From JANXQG01 sp964615095 (GTDB lineage: Bacteria > Planctomycetota > Planctomycetia > Pirellulales > Thermoguttaceae): a stretch of 64,000 nt of DNA. How positions within the stretch are numbered: the first letter of the stretch is position 1; the number at the start of each line of letters is the position of its first letter. The position numbers and the translations under genes were made by a program. The notes under the pieces were generated by a model, which saw only the letters and a program-made list of their open reading frames with translations, had not been told where the DNA came from and made no database searches. Location: positions 9,410 through 73,409 of the forward strand of contig CAZTPX010000031.1 of the NCBI GenBank assembly GCA_964615095.1, given 5' to 3'. This document shows, one piece after another, positions 33,246-41,652 of the stretch.

Positions 33246-34157
33246 ATGACTACAAACGATACGATTGATGTTCTTGGCTTAGGTTGCACGGCGGTCGACG
33301 ATCTGCTGTATCTCGACGCCTACCCGGCGGCCGACAGCAAAGCGCCCGTTCGCGACCGGCAACGGCAGTGCGGCGGATTGACGCTCACGGCCCTGGTGGC
33401 AGCCGCTCGGCTGGGTTGCCGCTGCGCCTACACAGGCATGCTGGGCGACGACGAGCTATCGCAGTTCGTCGTGCGGCGATTGGTGGAGGAAGGCATCGAC
33501 GTGGCCCACGTCTGTCCCCGCCCCGACGCGCGGCCCGTCCGATCGACGATCATCGTCGACCGCGGCCGGCGGACGCGGACGATCCTCTTCGAGGTGGGAA
33601 AAACGCTCGGGGCCGATACAAACTGGCCGCCGGAGGAATTGATTCGCCACGCACGCGTGTTGCTGGTGGACCAGTTTGGCGCGGAAGGGATGATCCGGGC
33701 CGCGCGGATCGCCCGCGCTGCGCAGGTCCCTGTCGTGGCCGATTTCGAAAGTGCGGACGATCCGCGGTTTCCGGCGTTGATGGCCCTCGTGGATCATCTC
33801 ATTCTCTCCCGCGATTTCGCCATCAAGCTAACGGGGACCAGCGATGCGCCGGCCGCTGCTCGGGCGCTCTGGACGCCACAACGCCAAGTGGTGGCGGTGA
33901 CTTGCGGCAGCGAAGGCTGCTGGTATATTAGTCAACAAGCGGCAACGCCCTGTCATCAGCCGGCGCTGGCCGTCGACGTTGTGGACACTACCGGCTGCGG
34001 CGACGTGTTTCACGGCGCGTATGCCGCGGCGCTGGTCCACGGATACGAAATTCCGGCGGCCCTGCGGTTTGCCGCGGTAGCCGCTGGCCTAAAGACCACC
34101 TGTCCGGGCGGCCAGGCGGGTATCCCCTGCCGCGCGGCGGTTGAAGCCAAAATGTAA
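33246..34157 (+). CDS. PfkB-family sugar kinase (first copy)
   Basis: A 303-aa ribokinase-family kinase. The N-terminal signature is GLGCTAVDDLLYLDAYP. The glycine-rich GGLTLTALVAAARLG and the catalytic VVDTTGCGDVFHGAYAAALV are intact, with the DTxGxGD Asp base present. It starts at the base after the glycosyltransferase stop. It would phosphorylate a sugar as the entry step of the cluster (aldolase, isomerase/epimerase, uronate isomerase-like, SIS, second kinase). The sugar is unknown. Confidence 0.9.
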   Translation: MTTNDTIDVLGLGCTAVDDLLYLDAYPAADSKAPVRDRQRQCGGLTLTALVAAARLGCRCAYTGMLGDDELSQFVVRRLVEEGIDVAHVCPRPDARPVRSTIIVDRGRRTRTILFEVGKTLGADTNWPPEELIRHARVLLVDQFGAEGMIRAARIARAAQVPVVADFESADDPRFPALMALVDHLILSRDFAIKLTGTSDAPAAARALWTPQRQVVAVTCGSEGCWYISQQAATPCHQPALAVDVVDTTGCGDVFHGAYAAALVHGYEIPAALRFAAVAAGLKTTCPGGQAGIPCRAAVEAKM

Positions 34158-34197
34158 TACTGCATCGAAGATACATCATCAATCCCAGGAATAGGAA

Positions 34198-34998
34198 ATG
34201 AACACCGGAAAGCTCGTACGGATCAATCGCATCTTCTCCCATCCATCAGGACGGCTTTGTTCCGTGGCCGTGGACCACTTTTTGGGCTACTCGCTGGGAT
34301 TGCCGCCCGGACTGCGGCACATGGCGAAGACCCTTGCTGCGGTGGCATCCGCTCATCCCGACTCCGTGACGATGCAGAAGGGCTTCGCGGCCTCGTTGTG
34401 GCAGCCCTATGCCGGCCGCATCCCCTTGATCCTGCAAAGCACGGCGGCCCGGCCCGACGATACGGCCCGCCAACAGATCGCCGACCCGGAGGATGCCGTG
34501 CGATTGGGAGCCGACGGCTTTGCCATCGCGGCCTTTGTCCGCGGCGCGACCGAAGCGGACTATGTGCGGACCGTGGCCGATGCCGTGCGGCAAGCCGTGC
34601 GGTTCGAGATGCCGGTGATCTGCCACATCTACCCGCGCGATTCCAGCGGCAAGATCACCTTCACGCCCGAGGACATCGCCTGGGCGGTGCGGTGTGCCGT
34701 GGAGGTGGGCGTGGACGTGGTGAAGACGCCCTACTGCGGCGACGTGCAGGCCTATGCGCAGATCGTAGCCGATTGCCCAGTGCCGCTGGTCGCTGCCGGT
34801 GGTCCGCAGGCCGGCACACTCCGCGCCGCGCTGGAGATGGCCGCCCAAGTGGTGTGCAGCGGCGCTCGCGGCGCTGTTATCGGCAGAAACATCTGGGGCT
34901 TCGAGCAGATTGCCGCGGCCGTACACGCCTTCAAAGCGGTGATTCACGACGGCAAGTCGCCCGACGAGGCGCTGCAACTGGCGGGAATAGTTGGATGA
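34198..34998 (+). CDS. DhnA/LacD-type class I aldolase
   Basis: A 266-aa TIM-barrel aldolase of the DeoC/LacD/FbaB superfamily. GYSLGLPPGLRHMAKTLAAV is at the start. The Schiff-base Lys is probably that in GVDVVKTPYCGDVQAY, and the phosphate-binding VPLVAAGGPQAG and GAVIGRNIW are in order near the end. It would cleave a phosphorylated keto-sugar. It is 40 bp from the first kinase and 32 bp from the next gene. Confidence 0.9.
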   Translation: MNTGKLVRINRIFSHPSGRLCSVAVDHFLGYSLGLPPGLRHMAKTLAAVASAHPDSVTMQKGFAASLWQPYAGRIPLILQSTAARPDDTARQQIADPEDAVRLGADGFAIAAFVRGATEADYVRTVADAVRQAVRFEMPVICHIYPRDSSGKITFTPEDIAWAVRCAVEVGVDVVKTPYCGDVQAYAQIVADCPVPLVAAGGPQAGTLRAALEMAAQVVCSGARGAVIGRNIWGFEQIAAAVHAFKAVIHDGKSPDEALQLAGIVG

Positions 34999-35029
34999 TA
35001 CATAACAACCCTTAACGGAGAACCAAGCG

Positions 35030-36043
35030 ATGACGCGACCAATTACTTTATGTGCAGGCCAATGGGCCGACCTGCCGCTGGAAACGCTGGCGGCCAAGGC
35101 CAAGGATTTCGGCTTCGACGGACTCGAGCTCTGCTGCAACGGCGACCACTTCGAGGTCGCCAAGGCCATGTCCGATCCCGGTTACTGCGAGCGGCAGCGG
35201 CAGACGCTGGCCAAGTACGGCCTGCGGATGTTCTCGCTCAGCAACCACCTGGTCGGCCAGGCCATCTTGGATCCGGTTGATTTGCGGCATAAGGCGATCC
35301 TGCCGGAGCACGTGTGGGGCGACGGCAATCCGCAGTGCGTGAGCGCCCGGGCCGCCGAGGAACTGAAGGACACCGCCCGGGCGGCCAAAAAGCTGGGCCT
35401 GCACGTCGTCAATGGCTTCACCGGTTCGAGCATCTGGCACCTGCTCTACTCGTTTCCGCCGGTGCCGCCGGCGATGATCGACGCCGGGTTCGCCCTGCTG
35501 GCCGAGCGGTTCCACCCGGTGCTCGACGTATTTGCCGAGTGCGATGTGAAGTTCGCCTTGGAAGTCCATCCCACGGAAATCGCTTTCGACATCCACACCG
35601 CCGAACGGGCACTGGCGGCCCTGGACAACCGCCCTGAGTTCGGCTTCAATTTCGATCCCAGCCACCTGATCTGGCAGGGGATCGATCCGGCCAAGTTTAT
35701 TCGCAAGTTCCCCGATCGGATTTTCCACGTCCACATGAAGGACGCGCTGGTCACGCTGGACGGCATCAACGGTATCCTGGCCAGCCACCTGAATTTCGGC
35801 GACCCGCGCCGTGGCTGGGATTTCCGCTCGCTGGGCCGGGGCGGCGTGAATTTCGAGGCCATCATCCGCGCGCTGAACGACATCGGCTACGCGGGCCCCT
35901 TGTCGGTCGAATGGGAAGACAGCGGCATGGAGCGGGAACGCGGCGCGCGGGAGGCCTGCGAGTATGTCCGCCGGCTCGACTTCGAGCCTAGCCGCGTGGC
36001 CTTCGATTCGGCCTTCGACAAGTCTTCCTCCAATAAGGCGTAG
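35030..36043 (+). CDS. Sugar phosphate isomerase/epimerase (xylose isomerase-like)
   Basis: A 337-aa TIM-barrel protein of the AP-endonuclease-2/xylose isomerase-like family. Likely metal ligands are the Glu in KFALEVHPTEIAFDI, the Asp/His in GFNFDPSHLIWQG and FHVHMKDALV, and the Glu in LSVEWEDSGMERE. The family covers inosose dehydratases and hexulose epimerases. The exact reaction is not determined. It ends inside an imperfect repeat region (36038-36202). Confidence 0.88.
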   Translation: MTRPITLCAGQWADLPLETLAAKAKDFGFDGLELCCNGDHFEVAKAMSDPGYCERQRQTLAKYGLRMFSLSNHLVGQAILDPVDLRHKAILPEHVWGDGNPQCVSARAAEELKDTARAAKKLGLHVVNGFTGSSIWHLLYSFPPVPPAMIDAGFALLAERFHPVLDVFAECDVKFALEVHPTEIAFDIHTAERALAALDNRPEFGFNFDPSHLIWQGIDPAKFIRKFPDRIFHVHMKDALVTLDGINGILASHLNFGDPRRGWDFRSLGRGGVNFEAIIRALNDIGYAGPLSVEWEDSGMERERGAREACEYVRRLDFEPSRVAFDSAFDKSSSNKA

Positions 36044-36202
36044 GGTAGAACCAGATTGCGTAGCAATCGCAGACCCACCATTCCTTGCTTTGGTGGGCCT
36101 GCGGTCGCGGTCAATCGTTGTTTCGGAGGTTTGGCCGTGATTCGAGTTGATCTCTTTGCGACGGCCCGCCACGGCTCCCGCGACCTTGTCCCACCCTACG
36201 GC
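36038..36202. repeat. Composite inverted-repeat region between isomerase and uronate-isomerase-like genes
   Basis: Outer arms GCGTAGGGT (36038-36046) and 36193-36202 enclose an inner hairpin (36069-36080 with 36091-36102, GCAGACCCACCA-type) and a smaller hairpin at 36054-36068. This fills the 203-bp intergenic space. Confidence 0.65.
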
Positions 36203-36246
36203 CTTCGATAAGCCCGCCTGAAACAGAACCGAAAGGAATATCGATA

Positions 36247-37617
36247 ATGAGTTCAGATCATCTAGCTTTGGCGAAAGAGCTGGAAGAGGCATTGGCCGAA
36301 ATACCCATGTTCGACGCCCATACGCACTTGGTGGGCGGCCACCTCGGCGCGCGAGGGCTGCACGACATCCTGCTCTATCACATGGTCATCAGCGACCTCT
36401 ACGGGGCCGGATGCCCCAGCGGCGCGCGGTTGACGCAGTACCCCGGCTGGCCCACGCAGGAGGAAGCCCATCAACGGCTGACGGAAGCCATTCCATATCT
36501 CCGCTATACGCGGAATACCGGTTGTTCTTGGGGCCTGCGATTGATCCTTCAGGACCTCTACGACTGGCGTGAGCCGGTCACCTTGGACAATTGGCGGCGG
36601 TTGGACGGGCTGATCCGCGAACGGGCCGACGACCGTGGCTGGTGGTATTCGGTGCTGGACCGGCTCAACATCCATCGGACCTGCACGGAGAGCGCGCGGC
36701 GCGGGCAGGGCGAAGACGACGCCCGCTTGCAGTATTCCATCGAATGGTGCTTCTTCACGCGCTGCCAATGGGGCGAGTTCGACACGGCGCTGTATGAACT
36801 GGAGCGGGCCTGGGGCCGCTCGCCGGAGTTCGCCACGCCCATCGGCGGCGGCCAGCGCCCGCCCACGGATCGTGCCATCCACACTTTGGACGACGTGCAT
36901 GCCGCCGTGAAACACTATGTCGACAACATCCCCTACGAACTGGTGATTTCCACCGCCGCGGGCGTTTCCACCGACATCGATTTCCACCCGGTCAGCGATG
37001 CCCAGATGGCTGCGGCTTTGTCGCGACGGGCAGAGGCCGGCCCGGCGGAACGCGACACCTATGCCTCGTATATCAACGAGGCGTTCCTGACCGGTTTGGA
37101 GAAACACGCCGACACGATCGTCTACCAGTTCAGCCTGGGGGCCGAACCGCTGCCCTATGAAACCGGCAGCCGCCTGGCGCAGCGAACCATCGGGCAGTTG
37201 GCGGAAATGATCGCCCGACACCCCAAGCTGCGCTTCCAGTGTTTTGTCTCCAGCCGCCACGCCAACCAGTCGCTCTGCACCATGGTGCGGGAACTGCCCA
37301 ACTTCAGCCTGGCCGGCTACTGGTGGCACAATTTCTTTCCGGACAGCATCCGCCAGGTTTTCGCCGAGCGGCTGGACATGTTGCCGGTTAACAAGCAGGT
37401 GGGCTTCTTTTCCGACGCCTATTGCGTGGAATGGTCGTATGGAAAAACCGTCTTGGTGCGGAAACAAATGGCGCGGGTCCTGGCCGACAAGATCCGGCAA
37501 GGGCAATACACGCGCGATGACGCCCTGGCGATCGCCAAGGCGATTCTCTTCGAGTCACCGCAGTCTTTGCTGGGCATGGTTCCGAAGGCCGCAGTATTAC
37601 CGCGGCAAGCAAGTTGA
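36247..37617 (+). CDS. Glucuronate isomerase-like amidohydrolase-fold protein
   Basis: A 456-aa protein with the uronate-isomerase fold of the amidohydrolase superfamily. The N-terminal metal motif is MFDAHTHLVGG (HxH), and later sections include FQCFVSSRHANQSLCTMVRE and YWWHNFFPDS, which are in the order seen in uronate isomerases. Length is near the family norm (about 450-470). It would isomerise a uronate to a keto-acid, but within this cluster its substrate may differ. It follows the isomerase/epimerase by about 200 bp. Confidence 0.8.
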   Translation: MSSDHLALAKELEEALAEIPMFDAHTHLVGGHLGARGLHDILLYHMVISDLYGAGCPSGARLTQYPGWPTQEEAHQRLTEAIPYLRYTRNTGCSWGLRLILQDLYDWREPVTLDNWRRLDGLIRERADDRGWWYSVLDRLNIHRTCTESARRGQGEDDARLQYSIEWCFFTRCQWGEFDTALYELERAWGRSPEFATPIGGGQRPPTDRAIHTLDDVHAAVKHYVDNIPYELVISTAAGVSTDIDFHPVSDAQMAAALSRRAEAGPAERDTYASYINEAFLTGLEKHADTIVYQFSLGAEPLPYETGSRLAQRTIGQLAEMIARHPKLRFQCFVSSRHANQSLCTMVRELPNFSLAGYWWHNFFPDSIRQVFAERLDMLPVNKQVGFFSDAYCVEWSYGKTVLVRKQMARVLADKIRQGQYTRDDALAIAKAILFESPQSLLGMVPKAAVLPRQAS

Positions 37618-37625
37618 TCAATTGT

Positions 37626-37668
37626 AACCCGAAGCGTAAGCAAGGATGCGTCGCTTACGCTTCGGGTT
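37626..37668. repeat. Inverted repeat with the shared CCGAAGCGTAAGC core
   Basis: Arms 37626-37641 and 37653-37668 are perfect 16-bp complements (AACCCGAAGCGTAAGC). The core is the same as in the hairpin at 32276-32335. Confidence 0.85.
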
Positions 37669-37699
37669 GCTATGAGTGTTTTCATGCCGGGGTAATAAA

Positions 37700-38290
37700 A
37701 TGACGGAAACGCTGGTTGCAGAATTCCTGCAAGAGACGATAGGGATGCTCGAACGGCTCGATCGGGCGGCGATTGCCCGGGCCGCCGAGCTGCTGTTGGA
37801 CTGCTATTGCCGCAAAGGGCGGGTCTTTACCGCCGGTAACGGCGGTTCGGCCTCCACGGCGCAGCACTTCGCCTGCGACCTGGCCAAGTTCGTCATTCCC
37901 GACGGCCAGCGGCCCTTCGACGTGCGCTGCCTGACCGACAACATCTCGCTTTACACGGCCTGGGCCAACGATGCCGCCCGCGAAGACGTTTTCGTCAACC
38001 AGATGCGTGGGCTCTTGCAGCCGGGCGACGTGCTGATCCTCATCTCGGTACACGGCGGCAAGGGGTTTTCCGGCGACCTGGTTCAGGCCGTGCGCTATGC
38101 CCATGAAGTTGGCGCGGGAACGATCTCCCTGGTGGGATTCGACGGCGGGTTGTTGCACCAGGAATCGACCTGTTCGATTCTCGTGCCCGTGGAATCGACC
38201 CCGCAAACCGAGGCGATCCACCTGGTGATCGAGCATCTGCTGATGGACCTGCTGAAAGGCGCGTTGGCCGCCGCCGCGGGTTCGTATTAG
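37700..38290 (+). CDS. SIS-domain phosphosugar isomerase/binding protein
   Basis: A 196-aa single SIS domain of GmhA-like type. TAGNGGSASTAQHFACDLAK is the phosphate-binding glycine-rich motif, and LILISVHGGKGFSGDLVQAV is the second. Start at ATG 37700 (MTETLV). It may isomerise a phosphoheptulose or phosphosugar in the same pathway. The stop codon is at 38290 and the long hairpin 38291-38351 begins at the next base. Confidence 0.85.
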   Translation: MTETLVAEFLQETIGMLERLDRAAIARAAELLLDCYCRKGRVFTAGNGGSASTAQHFACDLAKFVIPDGQRPFDVRCLTDNISLYTAWANDAAREDVFVNQMRGLLQPGDVLILISVHGGKGFSGDLVQAVRYAHEVGAGTISLVGFDGGLLHQESTCSILVPVESTPQTEAIHLVIEHLLMDLLKGALAAAAGSY

Positions 38291-38351
38291 AATGTATCCG
38301 GCACACTCCGTGTGCCGTTGTCGACGGCACACGGAGTGTGCCGGATACATT
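38291..38351. repeat. Perfect 28-bp inverted repeat between SIS and kinase genes
   Basis: Arms 38291-38318 and 38324-38351 are exact complements over 28 bp around a 5-nt loop (ATGTATCCGGCACACTCCGT start). It ends 9 bp before the next start codon, so it would form a strong hairpin at that gene's ribosome-binding site. Confidence 0.9.
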
Positions 38352-38360
38352 GAGACCATC

Positions 38361-39314
38361 ATGCTTGACGATACCATTTTCCGCGGCAGCCGGTTGTGCG
38401 TGGTAGGGAGCATCTGCCGCGACGTGAAAACAGCTCCGATCGAGGCCGCGGAGAGCCTGCTGCGCGACGGCGAGACACCCACGGCGTTCATTACGGAAAC
38501 CATCGGCGGCGGCGGCGCGAATAGCGCGTTGTTTGCCGCCGGGCTGGGCGCGGAAACGCGCTTTGCCGGCAAACTGGGCGCTGATACCCTGGGCGATAAA
38601 CTCGAGCAAACCCTGCGGGGTCGGGGTGTCGCGACGTTTATCCGCCGCGATCCAGCCGCGCCCACGGGAAGTTCCCTGGCGCTGACCTATGCCAACGGCT
38701 GCCGGCATTTCATCAGTCACCAGCCGAACAACTACACGCTCGACTTCTCCGACCTCGACCTGGCCATGCTGGACGGCGGCGGACACTTGCTGCGGGCCGA
38801 CGTCTGGTTCTCGCAGCCCATGCTGGATGGCGGCAACTCGCGGCTCCTGCAAGCGGCCCGCGAGCAAGGGCTGGCCACATCACTAGACCTCAACTGGGAT
38901 CCCTGCTGGTGCTGCGGTGACGAAGAACTGATCCGCGCGAGGAAGGAGTCCGTACGACGGATACTGCCGTTGGTCGACCTCGTACACGGCAACGTCAACG
39001 AATTGAACCGCTTTGCCGATTCAGCCGATCTGGCGACCACGCTCCAGCGGCTGGCGGCCTGGGGCGCGGGGGCTGTCGTCATCCATCAAGGGGCACAAGG
39101 CGCGGGCTATTACTGCGGGGGCCAGTTGCTCGTCGAGCCTAGCGCCCCCGTGCTGCGGCAGATCAATGCCACGGGTTGCGGAGACCTGCTGAGCGTGTGC
39201 ATGATGCTGCTCGACCAGCGGGCGGAGATTCCGGTCGTCCAGCGGCTGCGCCTGGCCAATCGCATCGTGGCCGACTTTATCGAGGGAAAACGCGATTTCC
39301 TGCCCTGCATGTAG
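38361..39314 (+). CDS. PfkB-family sugar kinase (second copy)
   Basis: A 317-aa ribokinase-family kinase with GGGGANSALFAAGLGAETRF and LINATGCGD-type catalytic segment (QINATGCGDLLSVCMMLLDQ). Sequence identity to the first kinase is low. Start at ATG 38361 avoids the hairpin that would otherwise be translated. It has no clear Shine-Dalgarno because the repeat occupies that position. Substrate unknown; it closes the carbohydrate cluster. Confidence 0.85.
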   Translation: MLDDTIFRGSRLCVVGSICRDVKTAPIEAAESLLRDGETPTAFITETIGGGGANSALFAAGLGAETRFAGKLGADTLGDKLEQTLRGRGVATFIRRDPAAPTGSSLALTYANGCRHFISHQPNNYTLDFSDLDLAMLDGGGHLLRADVWFSQPMLDGGNSRLLQAAREQGLATSLDLNWDPCWCCGDEELIRARKESVRRILPLVDLVHGNVNELNRFADSADLATTLQRLAAWGAGAVVIHQGAQGAGYYCGGQLLVEPSAPVLRQINATGCGDLLSVCMMLLDQRAEIPVVQRLRLANRIVADFIEGKRDFLPCM

Positions 39315-39769
39315 CATGAGTGTGTGCTACCAGCACATAACGGCACAACCGTTACAGTCCATGCAGGTCGCTCGGCGGGAATTCGACCGGAGTTTGCCGC
39401 CTGCTCTCGCCGATTATTGTCAAAATAATCTGTTATAAACCAACCGTTCACGAGTTTCCTTGCCATGAGTACGTGTTCGTCAACCGGCGACTGCTTCAAG
39501 GCGTCTCTGCAGTTCAAGCTCGATAAAGCGACTGGAAAAGTATCCCAGAACGCAACGAAAGCCGAGTGGCAAGCGACCAGTTCGACCAGATCCAGTCCGA
39601 CGCTGCCGGCTCATGCTATCTACTTGGGGTCCACTCTGGATACTGCTGGCTAGTGCCGATCAAACCAATGATCGGAAATATCGCAGGACGGCAAAGCTGC
39701 CCTGAGCGAGTTAACAGCCTCTCTGCGACGCCTCTCTGCGACACGGGTTGCGAGGGCAAGGTATGATGG

Positions 39770-39840
39770 ACAGCCTCTTGAGGTTCTTCAAGTCGTGTAG
39801 ATGTCGCAGCCCCTCATCCGTCAGTGCCACCAGTGGCCTC
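39770..39840 (-). pseudogene. Leucine-rich repeat fragment
   Basis: The minus strand reads LTDEGLRHLHDLKNLKRL, one copy of the planctomycete-type LRR consensus. Frame stops lie on both sides, so it is probably a remnant of a former LRR gene. Confidence 0.4.
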
Positions 39841-40006
39841 GGTAGAATGGGAAAAAGAGCGATGCCACGATGTACACCCGCGTTCCGATCGCCCGCTTAC
39901 CCGCCGTATGAAGGTTGCTACTGAGGCCCTTTTGGCGGCGGGGTTGTGACCGACACACAGGGATTTACGGCATCGACGCGGCGGGCTAGAATCACGGGCA
40001 ACTGAG

Positions 40007-40093
40007 TTTTCTTCGTTGGAGTACCGCCTTTAGGCGGAATTTTGCGGAAATTCCGGCTAAAGCCGGGACTCCAGCCACCGAATTTTCTTCGTT
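40007..40093. repeat. MITE-like inverted repeat flanked by an 11-bp direct repeat
   Basis: Arms 40017-40042 and 40048-40073 form a 26-bp imperfect inverted repeat (three mismatches) with the dispersed CCGGCTAAAGCCGGGACTCC sequence on the right. TTTTCTTCGTT occurs at 40007-40017 and again at 40083-40093, as expected of a target-site duplication. It ends 16 bp before the SIMPL gene. Confidence 0.7.
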
Positions 40094-40109
40094 ACTCGGA
40101 GGATTTGTC

Positions 40110-41366
40110 ATGAGTCGGAAGATTGTTTGCTCGTTGGCCACGATTCTGGGGGGGCTGTGCTTGGCCGCTACGGCCTGGGCACAACCACCCAAGGAAGGCT
40201 CAATTGCCGCCACCGGTTCGGAAAACATACGGGTACAACCGACCGTGCTGCGGTTGGAAGTTCAACTCCACGGGAGCGGCGCCACGGCTGAAAAGGCCGT
40301 GGAACTACTCAAAGCGGGGAGAAAGTTGGCGATGGCGAAGCTCAAGGATCTGAAAGCGGAAGAAGCATCGATCCATTTTACAAATACGGCGCTGACGCGG
40401 ATGGCCAACTACGGACTTTACCCGTCGGTCCCATCTACGGTACCACTCCCTGGGGGAGCCTTTCCTGCCCCCGCAGGAGGGCCACCGCTTCTCAGTCCTA
40501 TCCCTGCTGCTCCTTCGGAAAGTGTTCCCGAGCCGGCGCCGACAACGTTGCCGCCTGCCTTTTCGTACATATCGGCCCCCGGCGACACCGCGCGACCCGG
40601 CGGCGAGCTCGCTCCGCCCACAACCGCGCCGCGGGCGAGCGCGCCGCCGTCCGGCTTCTCCGTGACGCCAGGGTACGGCCCGCCTACAACCACGCCGCCG
40701 GCCACAGGCGCGGCGCCGGCAACTTCATCACCCGCATCGTCACCGATGCCAGGGCCGGCCGTGCCCCCGATGTATACGCCGCCAGGTGGCTATGGGAAGC
40801 CAACACCATACCCCTTTTCCGTTCAGTTTGATGCGGCAACAACGCTCCATGCCGAGTGGCGGATCACGACCAGCGATGCGGACGGCATCGCCCTGGCCGG
40901 TGAATCGCTCCGCGAAAAGTTGATCGCCGCGCGAGTTTTCGGCGAAGTCAATCCGCCGTATCCAATTGTGCCGGGGATGACGACCCCTTCGCCCTATTGC
41001 ACGCCCAGTTATCCCGCCCCAACATACGCCCGGATCGGCAATGGCGGCTTTACGCTCTTCTTCGTCGGCACACTCGGAGATGCGCAGCGCAAGACAGCGC
41101 TGGCAGCGGCGGTATCCAAGGCCCAGCAGCGGGCAGCCGAACTGGCGGAAATCGCCGGCGGCCGGATCGGCGATCTTTGCTCCGCCTCAAGTGACATCAG
41201 TCACGCCATGACGACGGATCCCTCCTTCGCCCCAAGCTACACCGTGATATCATTTCCACGGGCAGACCAAGCGGAAGTCGTGTCGCAATCGCCCAATCTG
41301 CCGGAGTGTACCGTTCAAACTATTTTGAATTATCGTCTCTTGTCCAAGAACCCTGCAAGTCCCTAA
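40110..41366 (+). CDS. Secreted SIMPL (DUF541) protein with Pro-rich linker
   Basis: A 418-aa exported protein (signal MSRKIVCSLATILGGLCLAA). Two stretches (about 30-100 and 235-400) match the SIMPL/DUF541 domain: IAATGSENIRVQPTVLRLEV and later the AAAVSKAQQRAAELAEIAGG segment. A Pro/Ala-rich linker of about 120 residues separates them. SIMPL proteins form ring-like assemblies in periplasm. Function here is unknown. Confidence 0.82.
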   Translation: MSRKIVCSLATILGGLCLAATAWAQPPKEGSIAATGSENIRVQPTVLRLEVQLHGSGATAEKAVELLKAGRKLAMAKLKDLKAEEASIHFTNTALTRMANYGLYPSVPSTVPLPGGAFPAPAGGPPLLSPIPAAPSESVPEPAPTTLPPAFSYISAPGDTARPGGELAPPTTAPRASAPPSGFSVTPGYGPPTTTPPATGAAPATSSPASSPMPGPAVPPMYTPPGGYGKPTPYPFSVQFDAATTLHAEWRITTSDADGIALAGESLREKLIAARVFGEVNPPYPIVPGMTTPSPYCTPSYPAPTYARIGNGGFTLFFVGTLGDAQRKTALAAAVSKAQQRAAELAEIAGGRIGDLCSASSDISHAMTTDPSFAPSYTVISFPRADQAEVVSQSPNLPECTVQTILNYRLLSKNPASP

Positions 41367-41376
41367 CTCCCCTCCC

Positions 41377-41640
41377 ATGGCCAAACGCTCACCTTACCAA
41401 GACCGCATTATCCGCCGCTACTACCAGAACCAGGACCAGATCCTGCTCCAACGCCTGGGCGACCTGGTCACCGACCTTTACCTGGCCGAGGGCAAGGGCC
41501 GCGTCCGCCTCTGGAAGCGGACGATGGAACTCCTGGAGAAGCTCAAGATCCCCAACGACCGCATCCAGCACGTCTGCCAGAGCGACAATCCGGCCCTGGT
41601 AGCCGAGGTGCTGAAGGAACTGCTGGAAAAAAAGGATTAG
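41377..41640 (+). CDS. Small conserved protein of unknown function
   Basis: An 87-aa basic protein (AKRSPYQDRIIRRYYQNQDQ) with a central helix; no known domain. Context is a run of plus-strand genes, 10 bp after the SIMPL gene and 12 bp before thyX, which suggests co-transcription. I do not recognise the family with certainty. Confidence 0.7.
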   Translation: MAKRSPYQDRIIRRYYQNQDQILLQRLGDLVTDLYLAEGKGRVRLWKRTMELLEKLKIPNDRIQHVCQSDNPALVAEVLKELLEKKD

Positions 41641-41652
41641 GGGGCACTTTGG

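Larger units (their letters stand above)
39315..40109. other. 795-bp gap with remnants
   Basis: The region contains a degenerate leucine-rich-repeat fragment on the minus strand (39770-39840) and a small repeat element (40007-40093). Several short frames exist but none is convincing. Confidence 0.5.

Noticed and set aside
35048..36292. 414-aa minus-strand frame opposite the isomerase/epimerase gene
   Set aside because: Antisense shadow; metal ligands and TIM-barrel pattern are in the plus frame.
36262..37506. 414-aa minus-strand frame opposite the uronate-isomerase-like gene
   Set aside because: Antisense shadow; no domain and the sense frame has clear family motifs.
37626..38351. CRISPR-like repeats near the SIS gene
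   Set aside because: They are single hairpins of different sequence with no regular spacers.
39465..39653. 62-aa plus-strand frame after the second sugar kinase
   Set aside because: Low-complexity Ser/Thr sequence with no ribosome-binding site or domain.
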